A stretch of DNA of 64,000 bases from Flavobacterium limicola (GTDB lineage Bacteria; Bacteroidota; Bacteroidia; Flavobacteriales; Flavobacteriaceae), in assembly GCF_003634755.1 (NCBI RefSeq), contig NZ_RBXA01000003.1, positions 310,001 through 374,000 on the forward strand. Reading direction: 5' to 3'. The translations under genes were made by a program, and so were the position numbers. Positions 37,624 to 46,660 of this stretch are shown here, piece by piece (the first letter of the stretch is position 1; each line of letters starts with the position of its first letter). A model generated the notes under the pieces. It was not told the origin of the DNA, did no database searches, and was given only the letters and a program-made list of their open reading frames with translations.

Positions 37624-39024
37624 ATGAGTACACCATTTATAAACGACAATTTTTTATTAGAAAATAAATTTGCGGAAGAATTATATCATAATTACTCTAA
37701 AAATCAGCCTATTATAGATTATCATAACCATTTGTCGCCACAGTTTATTGCTGAAGATAAAATTTTCGACAATATAACCCAGGTTTGGATCAACGGCGAT
37801 CATTACAAGTGGCGTGCAATGCGTACGTTAGGGATCAACGAGCAATTTATAACAGGAAACGGTTCAGATAAAGATAAGTTTATGAATTGGGCGAAAACAG
37901 TCCCGTACACCATGCGCAACCCTTTGTATCATTGGACGCATCTGGAATTAGCCCGTTATTTTGATATTCATGATTTGTTAAATGAAAAATCAGCTGAGAA
38001 AATATATATGGAGGCTTCCGCCAAAATAAATTCGGCAGAATACAGCACTCAAAATTTGCTTCGAAAAGTAAATGCCGAATTTGTATGTACTACCGAAGAT
38101 CCAATTGATACTTTAGAATACCATCAGCAATTAGCTAATAATCCTTTTGGAACCAAGGTTAGCACTGCCTTTAGACCGGATAAAGCGATTCTAATTTCGA
38201 ATGATGGATACAATTCGTATGTAGATACTTTAGGTGAAGTTGCAGGAATTTCAATTAGTTCTTATTCTGATTTGTGCACAGCACTTACCAACAGGATCGA
38301 CTTTTTTGATAAAAATGGCTGCAAACTTTGCGATCATGGTTTGGACCAAATTTATTTTGAAAATTTTACCGAAAGTGAAGTGAATTCAATTTTCAAAAAG
38401 AAAAGAGAGCGCAAGGAAATCAGTAATGAAGAAGCGTTAAAATTCCAAACCGCTATTTTATTGTTTTTATCTGAAACCTACCACCAGTACGGTTGGGTAC
38501 AGCAGTTTCACTTGGGAGCACTAAGAAATAATAATGAGCGCATGCACCGTATTTTAGGCCCTGATACCGGATGGGATTCAATTGGAGATTATCCGCAGGC
38601 TCAAAAATTATCTCGTTTTTTAAATGCTTTAGACCGTAAAGATAAATTGACAAAAACCATTATTTACAATCTAAATCCTGCCGATAACGAAGTTATGGCT
38701 ACGATGATTGGTAATTTTAATGATGGAAGTGTAAAGGGTAAAGTGCAGTTTGGTTCCGGATGGTGGTTTTTAGACCAGAAAGACGGAATGACCAAACAAT
38801 TGAATGCCCTTTCTAATATGGGATTGATTAGTTGTTTTATAGGAATGTTGACCGACTCTAGAAGCTTTTTATCGTTTCCACGACATGAATATTTCAGACG
38901 CATTCTTTGTAATCTTTTAGGAGATGAAATTAAAAGAGGTGAACTTCCAAATGATATGGAATGGATTGGTAAAATGGTTGCGGATATCAGTTATAATAAT
39001 GCCAAAGAATATTTTAAATTCTAA
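37624..39024 (+). CDS. uxaC: Glucuronate/galacturonate isomerase UxaC
   Basis: A 466-residue uronate isomerase of the amidohydrolase superfamily. The N-terminal metal site is IIDYHNHLSP (His-x-His), and further conserved blocks are HWTHLELARYF, CTTEDP and FHLGALRNNN. It converts D-galacturonate to tagaturonate and D-glucuronate to fructuronate. The length matches E. coli UxaC (470). It lies 17 bp after kduD in the same run of genes; its tagaturonate product feeds UxaB encoded at 42161. Confidence 0.96.
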   Translation: MSTPFINDNFLLENKFAEELYHNYSKNQPIIDYHNHLSPQFIAEDKIFDNITQVWINGDHYKWRAMRTLGINEQFITGNGSDKDKFMNWAKTVPYTMRNPLYHWTHLELARYFDIHDLLNEKSAEKIYMEASAKINSAEYSTQNLLRKVNAEFVCTTEDPIDTLEYHQQLANNPFGTKVSTAFRPDKAILISNDGYNSYVDTLGEVAGISISSYSDLCTALTNRIDFFDKNGCKLCDHGLDQIYFENFTESEVNSIFKKKRERKEISNEEALKFQTAILLFLSETYHQYGWVQQFHLGALRNNNERMHRILGPDTGWDSIGDYPQAQKLSRFLNALDRKDKLTKTIIYNLNPADNEVMATMIGNFNDGSVKGKVQFGSGWWFLDQKDGMTKQLNALSNMGLISCFIGMLTDSRSFLSFPRHEYFRRILCNLLGDEIKRGELPNDMEWIGKMVADISYNNAKEYFKF

Positions 39025-39042
39025 TAATCAGATTCGGATAGT

Positions 39043-39390
39043 ATGATGGTATTGGCAAATAATACGCGCTTTTTTAAAGAAGAAGAAACCCAATGGGAAG
39101 TTGTGGGGGAAGACGTGCAACGTCAAATTGTGGGATTTGATGATCGGGTCATGATGGTCAATGTGAAGTTTGAGAAAGGAGCAATTGGCCCTTTGCATAA
39201 TCACCATCACACACAAGTTACCCATATTGCCGTTGGTACATTTGAAGTGACTATTGAAGAGGAAACAAGAATACTAAAAAAAGGAGATTCCTTTTATATT
39301 CCTTCCAATAAAATACATGGGGTTGTTTGTTTGGAAGAAGGAATTCTGATAGACGTTTTTAGTCCTATGAGAGAAGATTTTATAAAATAG
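39043..39390 (+). CDS. kdgF: Cupin, KdgF-like pectin degradation protein
   Basis: A 115-residue single-domain cupin. The metal residues lie in LHNHHHTQVTHIAVGTFEVT, and the second cupin motif in GDSFYIPSNKIHGVV. KdgF proteins open the ring of 4,5-unsaturated uronates to 5-keto-4-deoxyuronate, the substrate of KduI. Length and position between uxaC and kdgK agree with that role. It starts 18 bp after uxaC. Confidence 0.88.
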   Translation: MMVLANNTRFFKEEETQWEVVGEDVQRQIVGFDDRVMMVNVKFEKGAIGPLHNHHHTQVTHIAVGTFEVTIEEETRILKKGDSFYIPSNKIHGVVCLEEGILIDVFSPMREDFIK

Positions 39391-39413
39391 AGAACATTTA
39401 ATTCAGGTATAAA

Positions 39414-40436
39414 ATGAATAAAGTAGTCACTTTTGGCGAAATAATGTTGCGACTTTCAACAGAAAGGCATTTGCGTTTTGAGCAAGCAAAAGCATTTACC
39501 GCTTCCTATGGTGGTGGTGAATTTAATGTGGCCGTTTCTTTGGCAAATTATGGTGTAGATGCAGAATTTGTAACCAGAATTCCAGAGAATGAAATAGGCG
39601 TTTGTGCGCTAAAAGAAATGCGGAAGATGAACGTTGAATCCAAAAACATCATTTTTGGAGGCGATCGTTTAGGGATTTATTATCTTGAAACGGGTGCTGG
39701 AACACGCGGCAGCAATGTAGTGTATGACCGTGCGCATAGCTCGATGGCAACCATTGAAAAAGGATCAATTGATTGGGAAAAAGTACTGGAAAGTGCTACC
39801 TGGTTTCATTGGAGCGGAATTACACCAGCGATTTCTGAGAGCGCTGCAGAAGCCTGTTTAGAAGCCGTAAAAGTGGCGCATAAATTAGGTTTAACAATCT
39901 CATGCGATTTGAATTACAGATCAAAATTGTGGCAATATGGCAAAACTCCCAGCGAGGTTATGCCTGAAATATTGCACTATAGCAACGTAATCCTAGGAGA
40001 TATTGATACCGCTTATTTTATGTTAGGAATACCTAAAGTGAATCCTAATTATCAGGACACAAAATCACTACCTGCTTTATATAATAAGTTATTTGAATTA
40101 TGTCCAAATTTAAAAATAGCAGCTACTACATTACGCTATTCTGTGAGTGCTTCGCACCAACGAATTGGAGGCATTTTATTTGATGGAAAAAGTATTTATG
40201 ATGCTGCCGTAAAAGAAGTAACTCCTGTGGTAGATCGTGTAGGCAGTGGTGATGCTTTTATGGGCGGATTGATTTATGGTTTGTTGGAATTTCAAAATAA
40301 CAATCAAAGAGCGTTAGATTTTGCAGTTGCGGCCTGTTGTTTAAAACATACCATTGCAGGTGATTATAATTTAGTGACCTTAAAAGAAGTTGAAAACATG
40401 CTAGACGGTGATGGCACCGGATTAGTTTCTAGATAA
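39414..40436 (+). CDS. kdgK: 2-dehydro-3-deoxygluconokinase KdgK (PfkB family)
   Basis: A 340-residue PfkB/ribokinase-type sugar kinase. The first signature is YGGGEFNVAVSLANYG (residues 33-48) and the second, with the catalytic Asp, is DRVGSGDAFMGGLIYG. It phosphorylates KDG to KDPG, on which both the unsaturated-uronate and galacturonate branches converge. Eda starts 10 bp after it. Confidence 0.94.
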   Translation: MNKVVTFGEIMLRLSTERHLRFEQAKAFTASYGGGEFNVAVSLANYGVDAEFVTRIPENEIGVCALKEMRKMNVESKNIIFGGDRLGIYYLETGAGTRGSNVVYDRAHSSMATIEKGSIDWEKVLESATWFHWSGITPAISESAAEACLEAVKVAHKLGLTISCDLNYRSKLWQYGKTPSEVMPEILHYSNVILGDIDTAYFMLGIPKVNPNYQDTKSLPALYNKLFELCPNLKIAATTLRYSVSASHQRIGGILFDGKSIYDAAVKEVTPVVDRVGSGDAFMGGLIYGLLEFQNNNQRALDFAVAACCLKHTIAGDYNLVTLKEVENMLDGDGTGLVSR

Positions 40437-40446
40437 ATACAGAAGT

Positions 40447-41115
40447 ATGGCAAAATATTCAAGATTAGAAGTAGCAAATGTAATGGCGGAAACGGGAATG
40501 GTTCCCTTATTTTTCCATACCGATGTTGAATTGGGAAAAAAAGTGATCAAAGCCTGTTATGATGGTGGAGCACGTTTGATGGAATTCACCAGCAGAGGCG
40601 ATTTTGCTTTTGAAGTTTTTGGTGCATTAAATAAATACGCATTAGCTGAATTGCCGGGAATGATCTTGGGAGTTGGTTCGATAACTGATGCCGCTGCTGC
40701 TTCATTGTATATGCAATTAGGAGCAAATTTTATAGTCACTCCGGTTTTGAGAGAAGACATTGCATTGGTTTGCAACCGCCGCAAAGTATTGTGGTCACCA
40801 GGTTGCGCTTCACTTACTGAAATTGCACGCGCCGAAGAATTGGGTTGTGAAATTGTAAAGTTATTCCCGGGCGATGTTTACGGACCACAATTTGTCAAAG
40901 GAATCAAAGGTCCTTGTCCATGGACGAGTATTATGCCAACGGGAGGTGTATCAACCGATAAAGACAATCTAAAAAACTGGTTTGACGCTGGAGTAACTTG
41001 TGTAGGTATTGGTTCTCAGTTGATTTCAAATGAAGTTTTGAAAAGTGAGGATTTTGATGGTTTAGAGGCAACTGTCAGAGCAACTTTAGCCACAATTAAA
41101 GAAATTAGAAGCTAA
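40447..41115 (+). CDS. eda: KDPG/KHG aldolase
   Basis: A 222-residue class I aldolase with the Schiff-base Lys in IVKLFPGDVYGP and the phosphate-binding MPTGGVSTD. It splits KDPG into pyruvate and glyceraldehyde 3-phosphate, ending the pathway encoded here. The usual TRT motif reads TSRGDF, a variation seen in the family. It sits directly after kdgK and 13 bp before the SDR gene. Confidence 0.94.
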   Translation: MAKYSRLEVANVMAETGMVPLFFHTDVELGKKVIKACYDGGARLMEFTSRGDFAFEVFGALNKYALAELPGMILGVGSITDAAAASLYMQLGANFIVTPVLREDIALVCNRRKVLWSPGCASLTEIARAEELGCEIVKLFPGDVYGPQFVKGIKGPCPWTSIMPTGGVSTDKDNLKNWFDAGVTCVGIGSQLISNEVLKSEDFDGLEATVRATLATIKEIRS

Positions 41116-41128
41116 AAAATAAAAACAG

Positions 41129-41944
41129 ATGGAAAATAGTTTTTCATTAAAAGGGAAAGTAATAGTGGTAACCGGCGGAACCGGAATACTCGGTGAAGCC
41201 TTTATAAATGGTATTATTCAGGCAGGAGGAGCAGTTGGGATCTTGGGCAGAAATGAGAAAATAGCCAATGAAAGAGTTCAAAATATAATTGCCAAAGGCG
41301 GACGAGCTATCGCTCTGATCGCCAATGTAACTGATGAATTACAACTCTTAGCTGCAAAAGAAAAAATGCTTGCCGAATTTGGAAAAATTGATGGTTTGGT
41401 TAATGCGGCCGGCGGAAACCTTCCGGAAGCAGTTGTACAGCCGGAACAGGATATTTTCGAGTTGAACGTTACTGCATTGGAAGATGTAATGCGATTAAAC
41501 CTGGTTGGCACTATTTTACCAACACAAGTTTTTGGGGAAGTTATAAAAAATGGAGGCTCAGGAAGTATCGTAAATATTTCGTCGGTAGTGTCACAATTAG
41601 CGGTTACCAAAGTATTGGGCTACAGCCTAGCCAAATCTTCCATAGATTCCTATACGCAATGGTTTGCAGTGGAGCTCGCCAAACGATATGGCGATGCAAT
41701 ACGCATGAATTCAATTGCACCGGGATTTTTTCTTACGGAACAAAACAGAACGTTGTTGACGAACGCCGATGGGAGCGTAACGGATAGAGGGAATTTGGTA
41801 CTTCAAAACACACCATTTAAACGTTTTGGAAATCCGGAGGAACTCGCAGGAGCCTTGGTTTGGTTGTTAAGTGATGCCTCAAAATTTGTTACAGGATCAA
41901 AAATTACTGTTGACGGCGGATTTACGATTTTCAGTGGCGTTTAA
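41129..41944 (+). CDS. SDR oxidoreductase, probable D-mannonate/fructuronate reductase type
   Basis: A 271-residue classical short-chain dehydrogenase: coenzyme motif VVTGGTGILGEAF, NAAGG at about residue 92, Ser in NISSVVSQ and YSLAKSSID as the catalytic Tyr-Lys. Bacteroidota use SDR proteins of this kind as fructuronate reductase (UxuB function), and UxaC can supply fructuronate. However, no mannonate dehydratase (uxuA) gene is present in the window, so the product would need an enzyme encoded elsewhere. Another gluconate 5-dehydrogenase-like role is possible. Confidence 0.78.
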   Translation: MENSFSLKGKVIVVTGGTGILGEAFINGIIQAGGAVGILGRNEKIANERVQNIIAKGGRAIALIANVTDELQLLAAKEKMLAEFGKIDGLVNAAGGNLPEAVVQPEQDIFELNVTALEDVMRLNLVGTILPTQVFGEVIKNGGSGSIVNISSVVSQLAVTKVLGYSLAKSSIDSYTQWFAVELAKRYGDAIRMNSIAPGFFLTEQNRTLLTNADGSVTDRGNLVLQNTPFKRFGNPEELAGALVWLLSDASKFVTGSKITVDGGFTIFSGV

Positions 41945-41975
41945 GAAAGTTCAATTTCAAATTATAAAATAAGAA

Positions 41976-42075
41976 TACAATAAGCGACTTAAAGAAATGC
42001 GTTTTAAAGGATTGTTCCTTATTCCTCTAATGGACTGAAATGTTGAATCGCAAAGCAGTTAAGTCGTTTATTGTA
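41976..42075 (+). repeat. Long inverted repeat/hairpin upstream of uxaB
   Basis: TACAATAAGCGACTTAA (41976-41992) pairs with TTAAGTCGTTTATTGTA (42059-42075), 17 bp with a single G-T pair. Between them, short TGCG/CGCA complementarity could extend the structure. No T run follows, so it is not a simple terminator. It may be a structured leader of uxaB, a transcript-end stabiliser for the preceding operon, or a remnant of a small mobile element. Confidence 0.6.
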
Positions 42076-42160
42076 CCCTTAATTAAGCGTATTTCCTGCT
42101 TAAATTAAAAAACATTTTACTGCTAAAAAATAAGATTTTGGGGTGTTAAAGATATAAAAA

Positions 42161-43603
42161 ATGAAAAAACTAAACAGAATAAATACAGGATTTGAAAAAT
42201 TACAACCCATAAAAGTGGTGCAATTTGGAGAAGGTAATTTCTTGAGAGCATTTGTAGATTACGCTTTTCAAAAACTAAATAAAGAAGTTGATTTCAATGC
42301 TGGTATCGCAATAGTTCAGCCATTGAAAGAAGGTATGATAAACATGATTAACGATCAAGATGGTTTGTACACTTTGTTTATGAATGGAATCAAAAAAGGC
42401 GAAAAAATACAGGATATTGAGTTAATTTCTAATATTGTAAAAGCTATAAATCCATATACTGATTTTGCAGATTATCTAGCGTTAGCCAAAGAAGAGGAAC
42501 TTCAATTTATCGTTTCAAATACTACTGAAGCGGGAATTGAATTTATCGAAAGTGATACTCCAGATATGCAACCACCAGTTGCATTTCCTGCAAAGTTGAC
42601 TGTTTTATTATATGAAAGATTCAAACATTTCAATGGAGATGCTGCTAAAGGATTGACTATCATTCCTTGTGAATTGATTGATTATAACTCGGAAACTTTA
42701 AAGAAATATATTTTGCAATATTGCGATTTATGGGAATTAGGAGTTGATTTTAAAACATGGGTATCAGATGCTTGTACGTATCACAGTACTTTGGTGGACA
42801 GAATTGTTCCGGGATATCCACGAGCTGAGATTGAAGAATACAATAACAAATTAGAGTATCAAGACAATTTAATTGTTGCTGCTGAACCATTTTTTCTTTG
42901 GGCTATCGAAGGCGGTGATGCTTTAAAACAAAAGCTGCCTTTTCATAAAACGAATTTGAATGTGAAGATTGTTGACGATATACGACCTTTTAAAATGATA
43001 AAAGTTCGTATTTTAAACGGTGCGCATACAGCAATGGTTCCTTTTTCACTTTTGCACGGTAACAAATTAGTTATGGAAACCGTTAACGGAGATTTTACCG
43101 GGAAATTCGTAAACGGCGTTATTGGTGAAATTAGTGAAACCCTTGATATGGATAAAAATGAAATCCTTGCCTATACCGAAGAGGTAATGGATCGATTTAA
43201 AAATCCATTTATCAAACACGCATTGGCTGATATTGCTTTAAATTCTATTTCAAAATTCAAAGTAAGAGTATTGCCTAGTCTATTAGGATATTATAATGCA
43301 AACAAAAAATTACCAACTAATTTGACTTTTTCATTAGCTTGTTTAATCCAATTCTACAAAGGAACTTGGAATAACGACGTATTACCTGTAAAAGATTCTC
43401 CAGAGATAGTTGAAGCATTTAAAAATGCTTGGCAATTAGGATCTTTAGATTTAGTTGCGACTAAAATTTTATCTAATGACGAATTCTGGGGTGAAGATTT
43501 AACTAAAATAAGCGGATTATCAGAAGCTTTGGTGTTGGCGTTGAACGAAATTGAAGTGAATGGTATTGAAAAAGGTTTTGCCAATTTCAGTCAACAATAT
43601 TAA
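42161..43603 (+). CDS. uxaB: Tagaturonate reductase UxaB
   Basis: A 480-residue polyol-dehydrogenase-family enzyme (mannitol dehydrogenase type). The N-terminal NAD site is VVQFGEGNFLRAFVDYAF, and the catalytic Lys region is KIVDDIRPFKMIKVRILNGAHT. It reduces tagaturonate to altronate with NADH. The length matches E. coli UxaB (483). It precedes uxaA by 29 bp; the two complete the galacturonate branch. A 216-bp gap with a large hairpin separates it from the kdu/kdg genes, so it may have its own promoter. Confidence 0.94.
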   Translation: MKKLNRINTGFEKLQPIKVVQFGEGNFLRAFVDYAFQKLNKEVDFNAGIAIVQPLKEGMINMINDQDGLYTLFMNGIKKGEKIQDIELISNIVKAINPYTDFADYLALAKEEELQFIVSNTTEAGIEFIESDTPDMQPPVAFPAKLTVLLYERFKHFNGDAAKGLTIIPCELIDYNSETLKKYILQYCDLWELGVDFKTWVSDACTYHSTLVDRIVPGYPRAEIEEYNNKLEYQDNLIVAAEPFFLWAIEGGDALKQKLPFHKTNLNVKIVDDIRPFKMIKVRILNGAHTAMVPFSLLHGNKLVMETVNGDFTGKFVNGVIGEISETLDMDKNEILAYTEEVMDRFKNPFIKHALADIALNSISKFKVRVLPSLLGYYNANKKLPTNLTFSLACLIQFYKGTWNNDVLPVKDSPEIVEAFKNAWQLGSLDLVATKILSNDEFWGEDLTKISGLSEALVLALNEIEVNGIEKGFANFSQQY

Positions 43604-43632
43604 TATTTTATAAACTTATCACATTTATTAAA

Positions 43633-45249
43633 ATGCAAAAGAAATTAATAAAAGTAAATCCTTCAGATAATGTTGCTGTAGCATTGGTTAATCTAGCAGC
43701 TGGTGAGGTTATCCACTTTGAAGGTGAAAATATCACGATAATCACTGATGTGAAAATGAAACATAAAATCGCTTTAAACGATTTGAATACCGGTGATCGA
43801 ATTATAATGTATGGTGTTTTGGTGGGTAAAGCAAGTGCTAAAATCGAAAAAGGAGGTCTTCTTTCTACTTTAAATGTTAAGCATGAAAGTGATAAAGTGA
43901 CTGGAAAAACGGAAACTATTGGTTGGGATGTGCCGAATATTGATAAATGGAAAGATAGAACTTTCAATGGATATCACAGGGAAGACGGACAGGTAGGGAC
44001 CGAGAATGTTTGGTTGTTTTTTCCGTTGGTTTTTTGTGAAAACAGAAATATCGAAATCTTAAAGGATATTTTTGAAAAAGAATTAATGAAGCCGAAAGAA
44101 AACGATTATCAATTGTTACTTCGTTCGTTAGTAAGTTCTGAAAACGGTTTCACAGAAGCGGCAGGAAAATCGGCGGAAGCAGATTTATTCAACAATATTG
44201 AAGTGAAATTCATCACGCATCAAGGCGGATGTGGTGGAATTCGTCAGGATTCACACAGTTTGGCTAAACTTTTGGCAGGATATGTCAATAATCCCAATGT
44301 GGCCGGAGCAACGGTTTTGAGTTTGGGTTGTCAAAACTTGCAAATCCAAATATTCAAAGATGCTTTGCATGAAATTAATCCAAGAAGTACTAAGCCCGTT
44401 TTGATTTATGATCAGCAACAAATTGGTACCATTGAGGCAATGTTGAGCAGTGTGGTAAAAGATACTTTTGAAGCCATCAAAGAAGCAAATAAAATAGAAA
44501 GAGCACCAGCGCCATTGTCTAAATTGACGATTGGTTTAGAGTGTGGCGGTTCAGACGGGTTCTCCGGAATCTCGGCTAATCCAACTTTGGGAGTTACTTC
44601 GGATTTGCTTACAGCGCTTGGAGCAACAACCATTCTTTCAGAGTTTCCCGAATTATGTGGAGTGGAGCAGGAATTAGTAAACCGCTGTGTTGAAGACGAA
44701 GCTGGAGTACGCTTTTTAGAATTGATGAAATGGTATGAAAAAACGGTTGTAGATGCCGGATCTGGATTTGACATGAACCCTTCACCAGGAAACATCAAAG
44801 ATGGATTGATTACGGATGCCATGAAATCAGCAGGAGCGGCTAAAAAAGGAGGAACATCACCAATAGTAGGCGTTTCGGATTATGGAGAATACATTTCAAA
44901 ACCAGGTTTGAATTTGCTGTGTACGCCAGGAAATGATGTAGAATGTACGACTGCAATGGTTGGTTCCGGAGCCAATATGGTTTTGTTTACCACCGGTTTG
45001 GGAACTCCAACAGGAAACCCAATTGCGCCGGTAGTAAAAGTGTCCTCTAACTCTGAATTAGCCAGAAAAATGTCGGATATCATTGATATTGATACTGGTG
45101 GAATTATTACAGGTGAAAAAACAATTGATGAAATGGCGGATGAAATGCTGGAATTTATTATAAATGTAGCTAGTGGCGAAATTAAAACTAAAGCGGCAAT
45201 TTTGAATCAGAACGATTTTATTCCGTGGAAAAGAGGCGTTTCTTTATAG
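43633..45249 (+). CDS. uxaA: Altronate dehydratase UxaA
   Basis: A 538-residue dehydratase with an N-terminal SAF domain (about residues 1-90) and the catalytic UxaA domain: THQGGCGGIRQDS, LGLECGGSDGFSGISANP (here GLECGGSDGF at about residue 300) and TPGNDVECTTAMVGSGAN. It dehydrates altronate to KDG and probably binds iron through the conserved Cys residues. The next element is a terminator shared with the convergent LacI gene, so uxaB-uxaA end this block. Confidence 0.95.
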   Translation: MQKKLIKVNPSDNVAVALVNLAAGEVIHFEGENITIITDVKMKHKIALNDLNTGDRIIMYGVLVGKASAKIEKGGLLSTLNVKHESDKVTGKTETIGWDVPNIDKWKDRTFNGYHREDGQVGTENVWLFFPLVFCENRNIEILKDIFEKELMKPKENDYQLLLRSLVSSENGFTEAAGKSAEADLFNNIEVKFITHQGGCGGIRQDSHSLAKLLAGYVNNPNVAGATVLSLGCQNLQIQIFKDALHEINPRSTKPVLIYDQQQIGTIEAMLSSVVKDTFEAIKEANKIERAPAPLSKLTIGLECGGSDGFSGISANPTLGVTSDLLTALGATTILSEFPELCGVEQELVNRCVEDEAGVRFLELMKWYEKTVVDAGSGFDMNPSPGNIKDGLITDAMKSAGAAKKGGTSPIVGVSDYGEYISKPGLNLLCTPGNDVECTTAMVGSGANMVLFTTGLGTPTGNPIAPVVKVSSNSELARKMSDIIDIDTGGIITGEKTIDEMADEMLEFIINVASGEIKTKAAILNQNDFIPWKRGVSL

Positions 45250-45270
45250 AAAAAGAGTTTGTTATTATAT

Positions 45271-45309
45271 CGAAAAAGGGTGGAGTTTAAAAAACTTCAC
45301 CCTTTTTTT
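45271..45309. terminator. Bidirectional terminator between uxaA and the LacI gene
   Basis: AAAAAGGGTGgAGTTT pairs with AACTtCACCCTTTTT around a short A-rich loop. A and T runs on both sides let it act for both convergent genes. Confidence 0.88.
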
Positions 45310-45312
45310 GTT

Positions 45313-46341
45313 TTAGAGATTTTGTCTCGATGATGATTTCCGAATGTGCAGAATAGGATTCAGAACAATCTTTTTTTCCATTTTAAAATCTTCCGTATTG
45401 TTCATTTGTTCCAAAAATACTTTAGCGGTCATTTTTCCCATTTCAAGAGGGGATTGATCAATTGTAGAAATGGAAAGTTCCATGAATTTTGTAAAGGGTT
45501 CGTTACCAAATCCTACTACACAAAAGTCTTTTGGGATTTGTATCCCTTGCGCTTTAAGTTCCTGTATAGCGCCCAATGCGGCAAAATCACTGGCAGAAAA
45601 TATAGCGTCGGGAGGGGTTTTTAATTGCAGTAATTTGTTGGTTACTGATATACCGTCTTCAATATTACTCTTTGACTGGATAACATAAGTTTCATCAAAT
45701 GTTATTCCGTTGTCTAGCAATGCTTTTTGGTAGCCTTTAAATCGATTTTCGTATATTTCTAATGATTGATCTCCACATAAATGAGCTATTTTTTTACAAC
45801 CTTGGTCAATCAAATGCTTTGTTGCTATGTAACCAGCTTTGAAATCATCAATAGTAATAGAACTCACACCATCAATGTTCTTTTTTCTGTCGAAAAAGAT
45901 TAAAGGAACATTTTTTTCGAGAACACGATGAATGATTTTTTCATTTTTCTTGGATTCATTGGTAATAGAGATCATGATGCCATCTACTTGTGCATCAAGA
46001 AGTGTATTGATATTCTCAATTTCTCTGCTTTCATCTTCATGTGTTTGGCATATAATTACATTGTACTTATTGGGATGTAATTCTTCCTCAATCCCTCGTA
46101 TGACAGATCCAAAAAAATTGGTATTGATGCGAGGAACGATAACGCCAATATTTCCGCTTTTTCCGCTTCGAAGCGCTAAGGCTAACCTGTTTTGTTTATA
46201 ATTCATTTTAGCTGCAGTATCCATTACAAGTTTAATAGTACTTTCACTTATTTTGGGATTATTATTTAAAGCTCGAGAGACTGTAGCAGCGGATATATTG
46301 AGTTCTTTTGCAATATCGTAAATGGTTGTTTTCTCACTCAT
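45313..46341 (-). CDS. LacI-family transcriptional regulator of the pectin/uronate locus
   Basis: A 342-residue LacI/GalR protein. The N-terminal helix-turn-helix reads TIYDIAKELNISAATVSRALNNNPKIS, followed by the hinge AAKMNYKQNRLALALRSGKSGNIGVIVP and a periplasmic-binding-protein-like sensor domain. It lies inside the pectin locus, where three promoters carry ATCGAT-centred palindromes of the type such proteins bind. A related sequence, TGTTATCGATTGTA, occurs about 63 bp before its own start, hinting at autoregulation. KDG or a related intermediate would be the expected inducer, by analogy with other uronate regulators. Confidence 0.93.
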   Translation of the reverse strand: MSEKTTIYDIAKELNISAATVSRALNNNPKISESTIKLVMDTAAKMNYKQNRLALALRSGKSGNIGVIVPRINTNFFGSVIRGIEEELHPNKYNVIICQTHEDESREIENINTLLDAQVDGIMISITNESKKNEKIIHRVLEKNVPLIFFDRKKNIDGVSSITIDDFKAGYIATKHLIDQGCKKIAHLCGDQSLEIYENRFKGYQKALLDNGITFDETYVIQSKSNIEDGISVTNKLLQLKTPPDAIFSASDFAALGAIQELKAQGIQIPKDFCVVGFGNEPFTKFMELSISTIDQSPLEMGKMTAKVFLEQMNNTEDFKMEKKIVLNPILHIRKSSSRQNL

Positions 46342-46403
46342 TATGAATCAATAGTTGTTATGAATTTGTAAAATTAATACTTTTTTTCGTAGAATCTTAT
46401 TTA

Positions 46404-46423
46404 ATGTTATCGATTGTATACAA
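46404..46423. promoter_or_regulatory. Possible operator upstream of the LacI gene
   Basis: TGTTATCGATTGTA (46404-46417) shares the TGT.ATCGATT..A core with the other operators and overlaps a second palindrome, ATTGTATACAAT (46412-46423). No abutting TAnnTTTG element was seen, so this is less certain than the other three. Confidence 0.4.
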
Positions 46424-46547
46424 TCTATTTTTTAATGATATTAAAAAGAAACTCACTGTTTATAATTTATTTATTGAGTAATTTTTTTATATTAAGTGTA
46501 TAAATATAAGGTATTTTTTATATTACTAATATTTTTATGGATTTAAT

Positions 46548-46593
46548 TTTGGTAAATTGAAAATTAATATTTACGTTTGTGTAATCGATTGCA
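46548..46593 (+). promoter_or_regulatory. Promoter and LacI-type operator of the GH28-susC-susD operon
   Basis: TTTG (46548-46551), a 20-bp spacer and TACGTTTG (46572-46579) form a full promoter. TGTAATCGATTGCA (46580-46593) directly abuts the -7 element, as at the other two uronate promoters. Confidence 0.76.
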
Positions 46594-46660
46594 TGATTTG
46601 ATTTTTGAATCTAAGCACATAGATAAAAAACTAAATTTTAAGGAATTTATATTAAACCAA

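Noticed and set aside
46577..46660. TTG start at 46577 for the GH28 gene
   Set aside because: It would place the coding start inside the operator and add 28 residues before an evident lipoprotein signal beginning at 46661.
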